Source: Fibrella aestuarina BUZ 2
Lineage (GTDB): Bacteria > Bacteroidota > Bacteroidia > Cytophagales > Spirosomataceae
Direction: 5' to 3'
Length of the DNA stretch: 64,000 bases
Assembly (NCBI RefSeq): GCF_000331105.1
Contig: NC_020054.1
Location: 5,548,555-5,612,554, forward strand
Shown piece by piece: positions 37,308 to 46,800 of the stretch. Numbering within the stretch: the stretch's first letter is position 1; every line of letters begins with the position of its first letter. The translations under genes were made by a program, and so were the position numbers. The notes under the pieces are model-generated. The model was not told the DNA's origin. It made no database searches and saw only the letters and a program-made list of their open reading frames with translations.

Positions 37308-37404
37308 AATTCCGCTATTGATTGTGTGCAAATAACGCAGAAGTACGCAAAAACGTCCGTTTATGAGAAATCTTCTCACCAACTGAATATTACAAGCCAA
37401 CTTT

Positions 37405-39135
37405 CTATAACCGCCCGGCTTTCAGCTCGCGCACAGCGTAATCGGCGGCGCGGGCGCTCAGGGCCATATAGGTGAGCGACGGGTTCTGGCAGGGCGACGA
37501 CGTCATGCAGGCACCGTCGGTGTTGAACACGTTTTTGACCACGTGGTGTTGGTTCTGCCCGTTGAAGACCGACGTTTTGGGGTCGCGCCCCATCCGCGCC
37601 GTGCCCATCTCGTGAATGCTCAGGCCGGGGTGCGCGGGGGCATCGAACCCCTCGATGTTGGAAAATCCTGCTTTCTCGAGCATCAAGACGGCCTGTTCCT
37701 GCGCGTCTTTGCGCATCAGGCGCTCGTTGTCGCGGTAATGCACGTCCATTTTCAGCACGGGCTGCCCCCATTTGTCTTTGACCTCGTCGGTCAGGTACGT
37801 TCGGTTGTCGTAATACGGCATGCATTCGCCAAAGGCATCGAGCGTGATCGTCCAGGGCCCAAACTGGGTGGCTTTCTCTTTAAAATCGGCCCCAAAGCCT
37901 TCGTCGCCGAAGCTGTGTTCCCAATTCTGCCGCCCTGTGTACACCTCGAAGCCATAGCCCCGCTTGAACGCCTGTTTGTCGGCCCCCACGTTGCGGAAGC
38001 GCGGAATGTAGAGCCCGGCCGGGTGCCGGCCAAAGTAGGCTTTATCGGCAGCATCGTTCCAGACCGCCGACGCCCCCACATGGAAATGGTGGTCCATCAG
38101 GTTGTGGCCAAGTTGCCCGCTATCGTCCATGCCGTTGGGAAACCGGTTCGATTTGGAGTTGAGCAGAATGAACGTGGACCCCAGCGCCGACGCGTTCAGA
38201 AAAATCAGCTTAGCCTTGAAATCAATCCACTCGTTGGTCTGGGCGTCGATGACACGTACCCCGGTGGCCTTGCCAGACGTGGCACCGTGGGTACGTTCGT
38301 CGTAGATGATGGAGTTGACGATGGAGTGCGGGCGTACCGTGAGTCGACCGGTTTTGCGAGCGGCGGGCAACGTAGCCGATTGTGTGCTGAAATAGGCACC
38401 AAACGGGCAACCCCGCATGCACAGGTTCCGAAACTGGCATTTAGCGCGCCCCAATGCCTGCTGTTCTTTCGTGGGAGCCGTGAGGTGCGCCGCCCGCGCT
38501 GAGATCACCTTCCGATCCGAAAACTGACTGTTGACCGATTGCCGGAAATGGGCATCGATGCAGGAGTCGGGCAAGGGCGGCTGAAACTGACCGTCGGGCA
38601 AATGAGGCAGACCATCGCGGTTGCCGGCGATCCCGGCAAACCGCTCGACATAGTCGTACCAGGGCGCCAGGTCTTTGTACCGAATCGGCCAGTCGACCGC
38701 GATGCCATCACGCAGGTTAGCCTCGAAATCGAGGTCAGAGAAGCGAAACGAATATCGGCCCCACATCAGCGACTTGCCGCCCACGTGATAGCCCCGAATC
38801 CAGTCGAAGGGTTTTTCTTCGACGTACGGATTCTCCAGATCATTAACAAAGTGCTGGTGTGTCGCCTCTGTAATGGTAAAACCCGTTCGATTTTGAACCG
38901 GATAGTTGTTGAGCAGGTCGGCGGGCATCTGCTGATTCCGATGCGGGAACTCCCAGGGGGGCGTTGTGGCGGTATGGTAGTCCGTTACGTGCTCGATCAT
39001 CCGGCCTCGCTCCAACATGAGCACACGTAACCCTTTCTGGGTCAACTCTTTCGCTGACCAGCCACCGCTTATGCCTGATCCAACAACAATGGCATCATAT
39101 TGAACAAGTGGGTCGGCAACTGGGTAGGTGTGCAT
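37405..39135 (-). CDS. GMC family oxidoreductase (copy 1)
   Basis: A 576-residue flavoenzyme of the glucose-methanol-choline family. The FAD-binding GxGxxG loop is at the N-terminus (YDAIVVGSGISGGWSAKEL), with GRYSFRFSDLDFEANL and HEMGTARMGRDPKTSV further on, and the C-terminal NPSLTYMALSARAADYAV. It oxidises alcohol groups, probably of sugars or polyols, but the substrate is unknown. No twin-arginine signal or cytochrome partner is adjacent. Copy 2 lies at 56731-58437 with about the same length and the same motif order, but the two genes are not neighbours. Confidence 0.9.
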   Translation of the reverse strand: MHTYPVADPLVQYDAIVVGSGISGGWSAKELTQKGLRVLMLERGRMIEHVTDYHTATTPPWEFPHRNQQMPADLLNNYPVQNRTGFTITEATHQHFVNDLENPYVEEKPFDWIRGYHVGGKSLMWGRYSFRFSDLDFEANLRDGIAVDWPIRYKDLAPWYDYVERFAGIAGNRDGLPHLPDGQFQPPLPDSCIDAHFRQSVNSQFSDRKVISARAAHLTAPTKEQQALGRAKCQFRNLCMRGCPFGAYFSTQSATLPAARKTGRLTVRPHSIVNSIIYDERTHGATSGKATGVRVIDAQTNEWIDFKAKLIFLNASALGSTFILLNSKSNRFPNGMDDSGQLGHNLMDHHFHVGASAVWNDAADKAYFGRHPAGLYIPRFRNVGADKQAFKRGYGFEVYTGRQNWEHSFGDEGFGADFKEKATQFGPWTITLDAFGECMPYYDNRTYLTDEVKDKWGQPVLKMDVHYRDNERLMRKDAQEQAVLMLEKAGFSNIEGFDAPAHPGLSIHEMGTARMGRDPKTSVFNGQNQHHVVKNVFNTDGACMTSSPCQNPSLTYMALSARAADYAVRELKAGRL

Positions 39136-39272
39136 GGCGTAAGCGGCTGATTGATGAGGAAAATAACCAAGAAAAGTTAAAATTATGAACGTCTGTAGGC
39201 TTACTTCATCAATACTCTGCCTATCTATGCTTATATTTTTGGATTGAATTGACTTTGGCGTGTATCGCTGTT

Positions 39273-40421
39273 ATGAAAAAAATTCTCTTCTTCACGCCAC
39301 ATGGTACGTTGACGGGCTCAGAAGTGCTGTTATGGAGCTTTCTGAAAAACTTTGATCGGCAACAGTTACAGGCAGCTCTCTACTGCGAACGTTCGGGCCC
39401 CTTGTTGTCGTCTGTCCCCAATGATATTGCCAGTTATACGTCGCCCTTTCTGCAGGGTGGACTAAAAGGATTGACCCACAAAGCCGTACGGCAAATCGGG
39501 TTGTATTCACACGAGAAGGCCATTCTCAAGATGCACCGTCAGGTACAGCCCGACTGTTGGTATCTCAATACCATTCTGATGTTTTACCTGATACCGCTGG
39601 CTAAAAAGTTAGGCGTCAAAACGGTGGTCCATATTCACGAACTCAACTCGATCTACGAAGCCAGTTCATACGAGGATATGGCCCTGGCTATGCAGCAGGC
39701 CGATCTGGTCATTGGCGTGACCGACAAAATATGCAAACTAGCCCGGACGATGGGGGCCACCAACGTAGTCCGGCAAAAGTGCCTGATCAACCCCAGCCGT
39801 GAGCACGTCAACCTGACCCGATCACGTAAACTGCGAGAAAGCCTTGGCATCGCTCCAAATACGTTCGTCTGGCTGATGATTGGCACACCTACGCATCGTA
39901 AAGGGTTCGATTTCCTGCCTGCCATCGCCCGGCATTTCCAGCACCAACCCTGCCACTTTATCTGGATGGGCTACACGCGCTATTCGGGCCTTACGTACCT
40001 GGTGGAGAAACAGTTAGCTGAGCTTTCTAACGTAACACTGCTGACACCGCAGACAACCGATTACCACAATTACATTCAATTGTCGGACGGATTTCTGCTG
40101 TGTTCCCGCGAGGACCCGTTCCCTCTCGTAATGATCGAAGCGGCCAGTCTGGCTAAACCGATTGTAGCCTCTGAAGAAGTCGGCGCGGTCGAATTCATCC
40201 AGCCGGGTATGGGCGAATTGGTATCGCTGAGTACACCTCAGCACTTCATCGAGGCCATGCAGCGCGTTATGGACAATCCCGATACGTATGACCAGACGTT
40301 GCTCATCAATGAGAGTAGCGAATACAGCGTTGACGCACAGATCGGGCCGTGGCAAGAAAAGATTCTGGCTAGCTGGTCGCCCGCCCCTACGGCAAGTAAC
40401 GCCGTAGCCTGTGAAGTCTAA
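39273..40421 (+). CDS. Glycosyltransferase family 4 (copy 1)
   Basis: A 382-residue GT-B glycosyltransferase. The N-terminus MKKILFFTPHGTLTGSEVLLWSFLK and the C-terminal nucleotide-sugar motif SREDPFPLVMIEAASLAKPIVASEEVGAVEFI (E-x7-E form of GT4) are clear. It probably adds a sugar from NDP-sugar to a surface polymer or lipid. It is first of three co-oriented transferases; the third (41499-42599) is a paralogue that shares the start and the SREDP motif. I chose the ATG at 39273 over an upstream start at 39249. TATTTTTG at 39234-39241 is a possible -7 box. Confidence 0.9.
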   Translation: MKKILFFTPHGTLTGSEVLLWSFLKNFDRQQLQAALYCERSGPLLSSVPNDIASYTSPFLQGGLKGLTHKAVRQIGLYSHEKAILKMHRQVQPDCWYLNTILMFYLIPLAKKLGVKTVVHIHELNSIYEASSYEDMALAMQQADLVIGVTDKICKLARTMGATNVVRQKCLINPSREHVNLTRSRKLRESLGIAPNTFVWLMIGTPTHRKGFDFLPAIARHFQHQPCHFIWMGYTRYSGLTYLVEKQLAELSNVTLLTPQTTDYHNYIQLSDGFLLCSREDPFPLVMIEAASLAKPIVASEEVGAVEFIQPGMGELVSLSTPQHFIEAMQRVMDNPDTYDQTLLINESSEYSVDAQIGPWQEKILASWSPAPTASNAVACEV

Positions 40422-40438
40422 GGGCTTAGACACCCGGC

Positions 40439-40469
40439 TTGGCGCTTCCGGCTGATGGACCTACTTTTG
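40439..40469 (+). promoter_or_regulatory. Promoter inside the glycosyltransferase cluster
   Basis: TTG at 40439-40441, a 20-base spacer, and TACTTTTG at 40462-40469, close to TTG-N19-TAnnTTTG. It lies 20 bases upstream of the GT2 start codon and so would drive the last two transferases separately from the first. Confidence 0.55.
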
Positions 40470-40488
40470 CGGTCATTTGTTGCTCGCC

Positions 40489-41490
40489 ATGCCCAACGAC
40501 GTACCCGATCTGTCGATTCTGATTGTCAATTACAAAACGCCCCGCCTTATAGTCGACTGCCTGCGTTCGGTGTACGAACACACGCGCGACGTGCAGTTTG
40601 AGGTGTTGATTATCGACAATCAGTCTGACGATAACAGCGAGGCCATTGTGCGGGCAACGTACCCAGCCGACCAGTTTCCGGCGATTCGCTGGTTTGATAT
40701 GGGCTACAACGCGGGTTTCAGCCGGGCCAACAACCTGGGCATCGACAATGCCCGGGGCCGCACGATTCTACTGCTCAATTCCGACACGCTGCTGATCGAC
40801 AACCTCATCGGGCGAGCCGTGCGCATACTCGATGAGCAGGCCGACGTAGCAGCGGTGGGTGCCATGCAGATCAACCGGGAGGGACAGGTGCACGATCAGA
40901 TGTATTGCTGGTTCAATGACCTGCTCCGCTTCAGCTACATCGTTCCGCAAAAACTACAGGGCTGGCTCAAACGCCGCCTCCCTGACCCGCATTACGACGA
41001 CCCGAACCAGGTCGACTGGATTATCGGTGCCTTTTTGATGACCCGCCGGAGTACCATCGAGCAAGCCGGTAAGATGGATGAAAACTTCTTCCTCTACGGC
41101 GAAGACGTCGAGTGGAGTTATCGGTTGGGTAAGCAGGGGCGCATGCTGGTGCTCCGCGATGGTTTTTTCGTCCATCTGGAATATGGCAGTTCGGAGAGCT
41201 ATCAGGTACAGGAACTGAGCTACATCAACCGATTCAAGACCCAGCTACAGTTGTCCAACCTGCTTTGGATCCGGAAACAGTATGGCATTGGCGCGTTTTT
41301 GCTGTTGATGGCGCACTATTACACGCTTATCCCGATTCTGTACATCTGGAAAATCAGTGTCAACCTGAAGCAGCGCAAACCGCTATTTAGTGAGTTAAGC
41401 AACCAAACAGCCTTTGCCAAACAGGTGGGTGTCTTTTCGCGCTTTTTCTGGAAGATCCTTTTCAACCGCCCCGGCTTTTACAAAGTGTAA
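40489..41490 (+). CDS. Glycosyltransferase family 2 (rhamnosyltransferase-like)
   Basis: A 333-residue GT-A transferase. LSILIVNYKTPRLIVDCLRSV starts the nucleotide-binding fold, LLLNSDTLLI is the DxD-like metal site region, and VDWIIGAFLMTRRSTIEQAGKMDENFFLYGEDVEWSYRL is the acceptor and GEDVEW motif. The pattern is that of WbbL-type rhamnosyl or related transferases in O-antigen or exopolysaccharide synthesis. The C-terminal part has a hydrophobic segment (GAFLLLMAHYYTLIPILYIW) that may hold it to the membrane. I chose the ATG at 40489 rather than a TTG 12 bases earlier. The next transferase starts eight bases after its stop. Confidence 0.9.
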   Translation: MPNDVPDLSILIVNYKTPRLIVDCLRSVYEHTRDVQFEVLIIDNQSDDNSEAIVRATYPADQFPAIRWFDMGYNAGFSRANNLGIDNARGRTILLLNSDTLLIDNLIGRAVRILDEQADVAAVGAMQINREGQVHDQMYCWFNDLLRFSYIVPQKLQGWLKRRLPDPHYDDPNQVDWIIGAFLMTRRSTIEQAGKMDENFFLYGEDVEWSYRLGKQGRMLVLRDGFFVHLEYGSSESYQVQELSYINRFKTQLQLSNLLWIRKQYGIGAFLLLMAHYYTLIPILYIWKISVNLKQRKPLFSELSNQTAFAKQVGVFSRFFWKILFNRPGFYKV

Positions 41491-41498
41491 CGCACTAC

Positions 41499-42599
41499 AT
41501 GAAAATTCTTTTTATTACGCCGCACGGTGGCTATACCGGCTCAGAAATTCTGATCTGGCAACTGATGCAGGAGCTTCACAAACGCGGCAAATCGGTAGCT
41601 TGGTTTTCCAGAAAAGCGGGCGCCCTAAAGCAACAGCAGCAGGAAGTTGGGTTCCCTAACCAGTTTTTCCCCCAAAAGCAGTCGTTCCTCAATTCCTTTT
41701 ACGAAGGTGTCTACGTACAGGCCACCGGTACCCTGCCGGTATATCAGGCCTTGTTGCGTTACCACCGCGAAGTCAAACCCGACCTGTGGTACCTGAATAC
41801 CGCTATTCAAGCCGACGTCGCTGGTATCGCCCGCAAGCTGGGCATACCTTACGTGGTTCACTTTCAAGAGCTTATCTCTACCTTCGACGAACAGAAAGCC
41901 GACGAATTTCTGGCGATGCTATCGGGGGCCACTCGCCTGATTGGCTGCTCACATATTGTACAGCAGCGGATCGCCCAAATTGGCTTTCCGGGCGCGGCGC
42001 TCCTAAACAGCTTTGTCGACCACAGCAAGATTCAGGTACGTCAGGACCGGATGGCGCTGCGACGGCAATTGGGCCTACCCGACGACGCCTTCGTTTGGCT
42101 GATGTCGGGTACCGAGTCGCTACGAAAAGGCTATGATCTGGTGCCCGACATTCTGGCCAACCTGCCCGACAACGCGTATCTGGTGTGGCTGGGTAAACCC
42201 CGCGACAGCGCCCTGCGGGTTTACGTAGAGCAGCGCGTCAAGCACGAAAACTTACGCTATTTGGCACTCGGTGAGCACTCCAGCGATTATTTCGACTACC
42301 TCAACATTGCCGATGGCTTCGTGCTGACGTCACGCGAAGATCCACATCCGGTGGTGATGATCGAGGCGGCGGCACTGGGCAAACCGATTGCCGCCTTCGA
42401 TTCGGGGGGTGTCACCGAGTTTGTACAGCCCGGTATGGGTGGTGTTGTAGCCAGTTTCAACCCGGCCGACCTGGCCCGCCTGATGCGCGATATCATGGAT
42501 GGTACACTTCCCGTTTCTGCCGCTACGAGTCAGGCGCACGCCAGCCAGTTTTCGGTCGCTAACCGAGCCGATGATTTTTGCCGTATTTTTAATTTATAG
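41499..42599 (+). CDS. Glycosyltransferase family 4 (copy 2)
   Basis: A 366-residue GT-B enzyme, paralogous to 39273-40421 by its start (MKILFITPHGGYTGSEILIW), the GTESLRKGYDLVPDIL segment, and the SREDPHPVVMIEAAALGKPIAAFDSGGVTEFV nucleotide-sugar motif. It starts eight bases after the GT2 stop and so is co-translated with it. The three genes likely build one surface glycan, with two related and one unrelated linkage. Sugar specificity cannot be read. Confidence 0.92.
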   Translation: MKILFITPHGGYTGSEILIWQLMQELHKRGKSVAWFSRKAGALKQQQQEVGFPNQFFPQKQSFLNSFYEGVYVQATGTLPVYQALLRYHREVKPDLWYLNTAIQADVAGIARKLGIPYVVHFQELISTFDEQKADEFLAMLSGATRLIGCSHIVQQRIAQIGFPGAALLNSFVDHSKIQVRQDRMALRRQLGLPDDAFVWLMSGTESLRKGYDLVPDILANLPDNAYLVWLGKPRDSALRVYVEQRVKHENLRYLALGEHSSDYFDYLNIADGFVLTSREDPHPVVMIEAAALGKPIAAFDSGGVTEFVQPGMGGVVASFNPADLARLMRDIMDGTLPVSAATSQAHASQFSVANRADDFCRIFNL

Positions 42600-42662
42600 T
42601 TTGTTTGCCAAAGCAAGCGACCACCTATTGTGACTGACCGATAGGGGTATTATGAATTGACT

Positions 42663-43754
42663 ATGTCTATGACCGAACACAGCAAGACCTTCCTGTACCA
42701 ATACCTGAATAACGCCTCGCCTACCGGCTTTGAGTCGTCAGGGCAGCAGATTTGGCTCGATTACCTGAAGCCCTATATCGACGAATACATCGTTGACACC
42801 TACGGGACAGCCGTCGGCATTATTCACGGGGCTGACGATTCGCCTAATAAGGAATACAAAGTAGTAATCGAAGCCCATTCCGACGAGATCTCGTGGTTTG
42901 TGAACTACATCTCCGACGATGGCTACCTCTTCGTTCGGCGTAATGGCGGCTCCGACGCTGTCATTGCCCCGTCCATGCGCGTCAACCTGCACACGAAGCA
43001 GGGCGTCGTTGAAGGCGTCTTTGGCTGGCCCGCCATCCACGTGCGCGACCTGGCCAAAGACACGGCTCCCAAAGTAACCGACCTCTTTATCGACGTGGGC
43101 GCGGCCACCAAGCAGGAAGTGCTCGACATGGGCATTCACGTGGGTACGGTCTGCACCTTTGTGGACGGCCTCACCGAGATGAACGGACGCTATTTTGTGG
43201 GCCGCGCACTCGACAACCGCATGGGCGGCTTTATGATCGCCGAAGTGGCGCGGCAATTGAAAGAGAACGGCATTCGCCTCCCTTACACGCTGTACATCGT
43301 CAATGCGGTGCAGGAGGAAATTGGCCTGCGCGGGGCCGAGATGATCGCCCGCCGCCTGCGCCCCGACCTGGCAATTTGCACCGACGTAACCCATGATACC
43401 CAATCGCCGAAGTACGACAAGAAAGAACAGGGCGACCTCAAATGCGGCGACGGCCCGGTGCTGTGCTATGGTCCCGCCGTGCAGAACAACCTGCTCGATT
43501 TCATGATCGACGTGGCCAATCAGCAGGGCATTGCCTTCCAGCGGCAGGCCGTGAGTCGGTCGACGGGTACTGATACCGATTCGTTTGCCTACGCGGCCGA
43601 AGGAGTGGCCTCGGCGCTGATTTCGCTGCCGCTGAAATACATGCATACAACCGTGGAAACGGTGCATCAGGAAGACGTGCAGGGCGTTATCCGGCTCATG
43701 TACGATGTACTGCTGGCCTTGAAAGGCGACGAAGATTTCCGATACATTAAGTAG
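42663..43754 (+). CDS. M42-family metallopeptidase (glutamyl/leucyl aminopeptidase type)
   Basis: A 363-residue cytoplasmic di-zinc aminopeptidase of family M42, which trims N-terminal residues from peptides in large tetrahedral complexes. VIEAHSDEISWFV holds the first metal His/Asp, RALDNRMGG the bridging Asp, VQEEIGLRGA the catalytic Glu pair, TDVTHDT the next Asp, and MHTTVETVHQED the last His. Two ATG codons in frame (42663 and 42669) are possible; the first is shown. A stem-loop from its stop to the next gene's start follows. Confidence 0.92.
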   Translation: MSMTEHSKTFLYQYLNNASPTGFESSGQQIWLDYLKPYIDEYIVDTYGTAVGIIHGADDSPNKEYKVVIEAHSDEISWFVNYISDDGYLFVRRNGGSDAVIAPSMRVNLHTKQGVVEGVFGWPAIHVRDLAKDTAPKVTDLFIDVGAATKQEVLDMGIHVGTVCTFVDGLTEMNGRYFVGRALDNRMGGFMIAEVARQLKENGIRLPYTLYIVNAVQEEIGLRGAEMIARRLRPDLAICTDVTHDTQSPKYDKKEQGDLKCGDGPVLCYGPAVQNNLLDFMIDVANQQGIAFQRQAVSRSTGTDTDSFAYAAEGVASALISLPLKYMHTTVETVHQEDVQGVIRLMYDVLLALKGDEDFRYIK

Positions 43755-43848
43755 TTTTCTGTCTCCAGTTTGGCGTTTTCAGTTGGCTGGCGCAAGCCTG
43801 CTTGAAAATCACCTAGCTGAAAACGCCAAACTGGAAATTAGAAGCTAC
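43751..43848 (+). repeat. Inverted repeat spanning stop to start between peptidase and helicase
   Basis: Core arms TCCAGTTTGGCGTTTTCAG (43764-43782) and its exact complement (43817-43835) make a 19-bp stem; flanking pairing runs to GTAG/CTAC at the ends. Several differences in the flanks are G-U pairs on the plus-strand RNA. The left end is the TAG stop of the peptidase and the right end is two bases before the helicase ATG, so it could mask the ribosome-binding region. Confidence 0.85.
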
Positions 43849-43850
43849 CT

Positions 43851-46800
43851 ATGCTGTTTTCTGCCGCTGTCCTTAGGACGTACCGCCGCCGTCTGACCAA
43901 CCTGAGTAGCCGCAATCGGTCGTTGTTACTCAGCAGTTTGCCCGCCGATCAGTTTGTCGATCTGCACGAGGCCGATTTCCGGCTCAACAAAGCCTCGTTT
44001 GAGCTTATCGCAGCGCTCATCGCCCGCAAAGCGAACGTACCTGTCTGCGCCATCACCGACCCGCGCGACGAACGCAGCAACACGCTGAGCAAACGCCTGC
44101 GCCGCCTGCAACGCACCGATGCCTTCATCGAAGCCGAACGTGGCACTGAAGACCTGTACGTAGGCTGGCCCTTTGTGCGCGGCCGCTTCAACGACGGCAC
44201 GCCTGTGCACGGTCCCCTGCTCTTTTTTCCGGTGCATCTGGCCACCGAAGGCAACCAATGGCGGCTGGTACGGCGGGGCGACGAGAATGCCCTTATCAAC
44301 CAGTCGATGCTGCTGGCGTATGGTTATTTCAACGGCATCAAACTCCCTGACGAGTGGCTCTCGCCCGATCTGGACAGCTTCGATAAAGACCCGCTGGTGT
44401 TTCGCACGCAGCTTTACGAATGGCTGAAAGCCAGCCCATTGGCCATCAATTTCAACCCCGATACGTTTACCGATACGCTGCTGCCGTTCGACCGGCAATC
44501 AGCCAAATCACTGTTGGAACTCGATGGGATCGGCGAGCTGAAACTCATCCCCGAGGCCGTACTGGGCATTTTCCCACAGGCAGGTTCTTTTCTGGTACCC
44601 GACTACGACGAGCTGTTGAGTGAACCAACACCCGGCTCCCTCCTTCCCGAAGATGGGGAGCCAGAACCGCCCCAATCCTCTTCCCTGATTGTTGACGAAG
44701 GGCGGCGGGTGGCGGGGCCAGCCCTGCTTCCGTTACCCATCGATGCCTCACAGGAAACGGCAGTCGAGGCGGTGCGGTTGGGGCAGTCGGTGGTGGTGCA
44801 GGGGCCGCCGGGTACGGGCAAATCGCAGCTCATTGCCAACCTTATGGCCGATGCCGCCGCGCGGGGGCAGCGCGTGTTGCTCGTTTGCCAGAAACGGGCA
44901 GCACTCGACGTGGTGCATCAGCGGCTGACCGACGTGGGTATGGCTCCATTCGTGGCGCTGGTGCACGATTTTCAGAACGACCGACAAGCGCTCTACGCCC
45001 AGCTCGCTGAGCAGATCGACGCCATCGACACGTACCGCAGCCAGAGCCGGAGCCTCGACGCGGTGTTACTCGAACGTGAGTTCGACACCGAATCGCGGCG
45101 TATTGACGGGCTGGTGCGCGAGTTACAGGCGTTTAAAACCGCCTTGTTCGATACGTCGGTTTGCGGCTTGTCGGCCAAAGAACTGTACCTAACCAGCACG
45201 CCCCAAACAGAGGCGGATGCGCCCGACCTAAGCACCGTTTACCGTCATTTCCAGTTCGGCACACTGACTGATTTTCGGGACCGGCTGACCAATTACCTGG
45301 CTTATAGACAGCAACTGGGTCATGAGCATCCCTTCACGGACCGGGTTAGTTTCGCCCGCTTTACCGGTGCCGACATCGCCAGCCTCCGCCTGCTAATTAC
45401 GGACGCGGCAACGTACCTGCCGACTTTCGTGCAGCGGGCCGGTACGTTGCTGGGCGACCCCGCGCCGGGTACGTTGCTCAACTGGACCGAACTGACCAAT
45501 CGATACGTACCCCAACGGGCCACGCTCGACGCCCTCGCCCAAACCGTAGCCGATCCGCTCGTTTGGTCGGTGCTGAGCCGGGTGGCGGCGGGGTCGTTGC
45601 CCGACTCGCCAACCAACACGCTCGCCGATGATCTGGCGGCGCTGGCGGCCATCGAAGCCCGCGGCCTCCTCCTTGGCCTTGTCCCCAACGGCATGGGCGA
45701 GCGTCTCCGGCAGGGCATTGAGGCGCGACAGTCATTGGTGAAATGGCTTTTTTACAAGGACAAAGCCTTCCTGAATGATGTATCACAGGCCAACGGGCTG
45801 GGTACGTCGCTGGCCGATTTGCAGACGCTCGAAAGCCGGTGGGTCAATCGGCAATCGTGGGAAGCGCGGGCGCAGGAGACGGGTCAGCAGTTTGCGGGTA
45901 CGTCGTGGTCTGGCACGCCTGACAGTAGCCGTCAGCCCGAGCAGACCAAACAGAGGCTGGGTACGTTGCAGCAAACGGTGGCGCGGGCCGAGGCCGTCTG
46001 GCAAACCATTCGCAGCACCTTCCCCGAACTGGAGCGGGTCATTGCCCAGCAGCCCAGCGGCGGGTCGTTCGGGCAGGTGCTGAGCGGGCTGCGCCTGTTG
46101 CTCGACGAGGTCCATTTAAGCCAAAGCCGCTGGCAGACGTACCTGACCAGTAGCCAGCTAACGGCCCTGGCCGCCAACCCCACCGGGCAGGCCAACGCGT
46201 TGCAAACAGCCTTACGCACCGACGCCGACAACCTGATCGAGATGGATCGGCTGCGCGACACGTTCACTACGCCGGAACGCACCGTGGCCGATCAGGTACG
46301 TTCGGTCGCCGCCTTTGACAACGCGCTGCGCCTGGCCTGGATCGACCACCTCGAACAGCTTTATCCCGAACTGCGGAGCGTGTCGTCGCTGAAAATGGCG
46401 CAGCAGGAAACCGCTTTGCAGCACAGTATTCAGCGGCAACAGCAACTTACCCGCGCTATTCTGTTGCTCAAACTGCGCGAACAGACCTACCGCGATCTGG
46501 TGATCAACCGGCTCAACAACGTGGTCAGTTTCCGGGAGTTGCGGCATCAGGTCACCAAAAAACGGAACGTCTGGCCCATCCGGCAGGTCATGAGCCAGTA
46601 TGCCGACGAAGTGTTCCGGCTACTACCCTGCTGGATGGCCTCGCCCGAATCGGTGTCGGCCCTGTTTCCCATGCAGCGGGGCCTGTTTGACCTGGTCATT
46701 TTCGACGAAGCCTCGCAGTGTTTCGCCGAAAATGGCCTGCCCGCCTTGTTGCGTGGCAAACAGGTGGTCGTGGCGGGCGACAGCAAGCAGCTTCGGCCCA

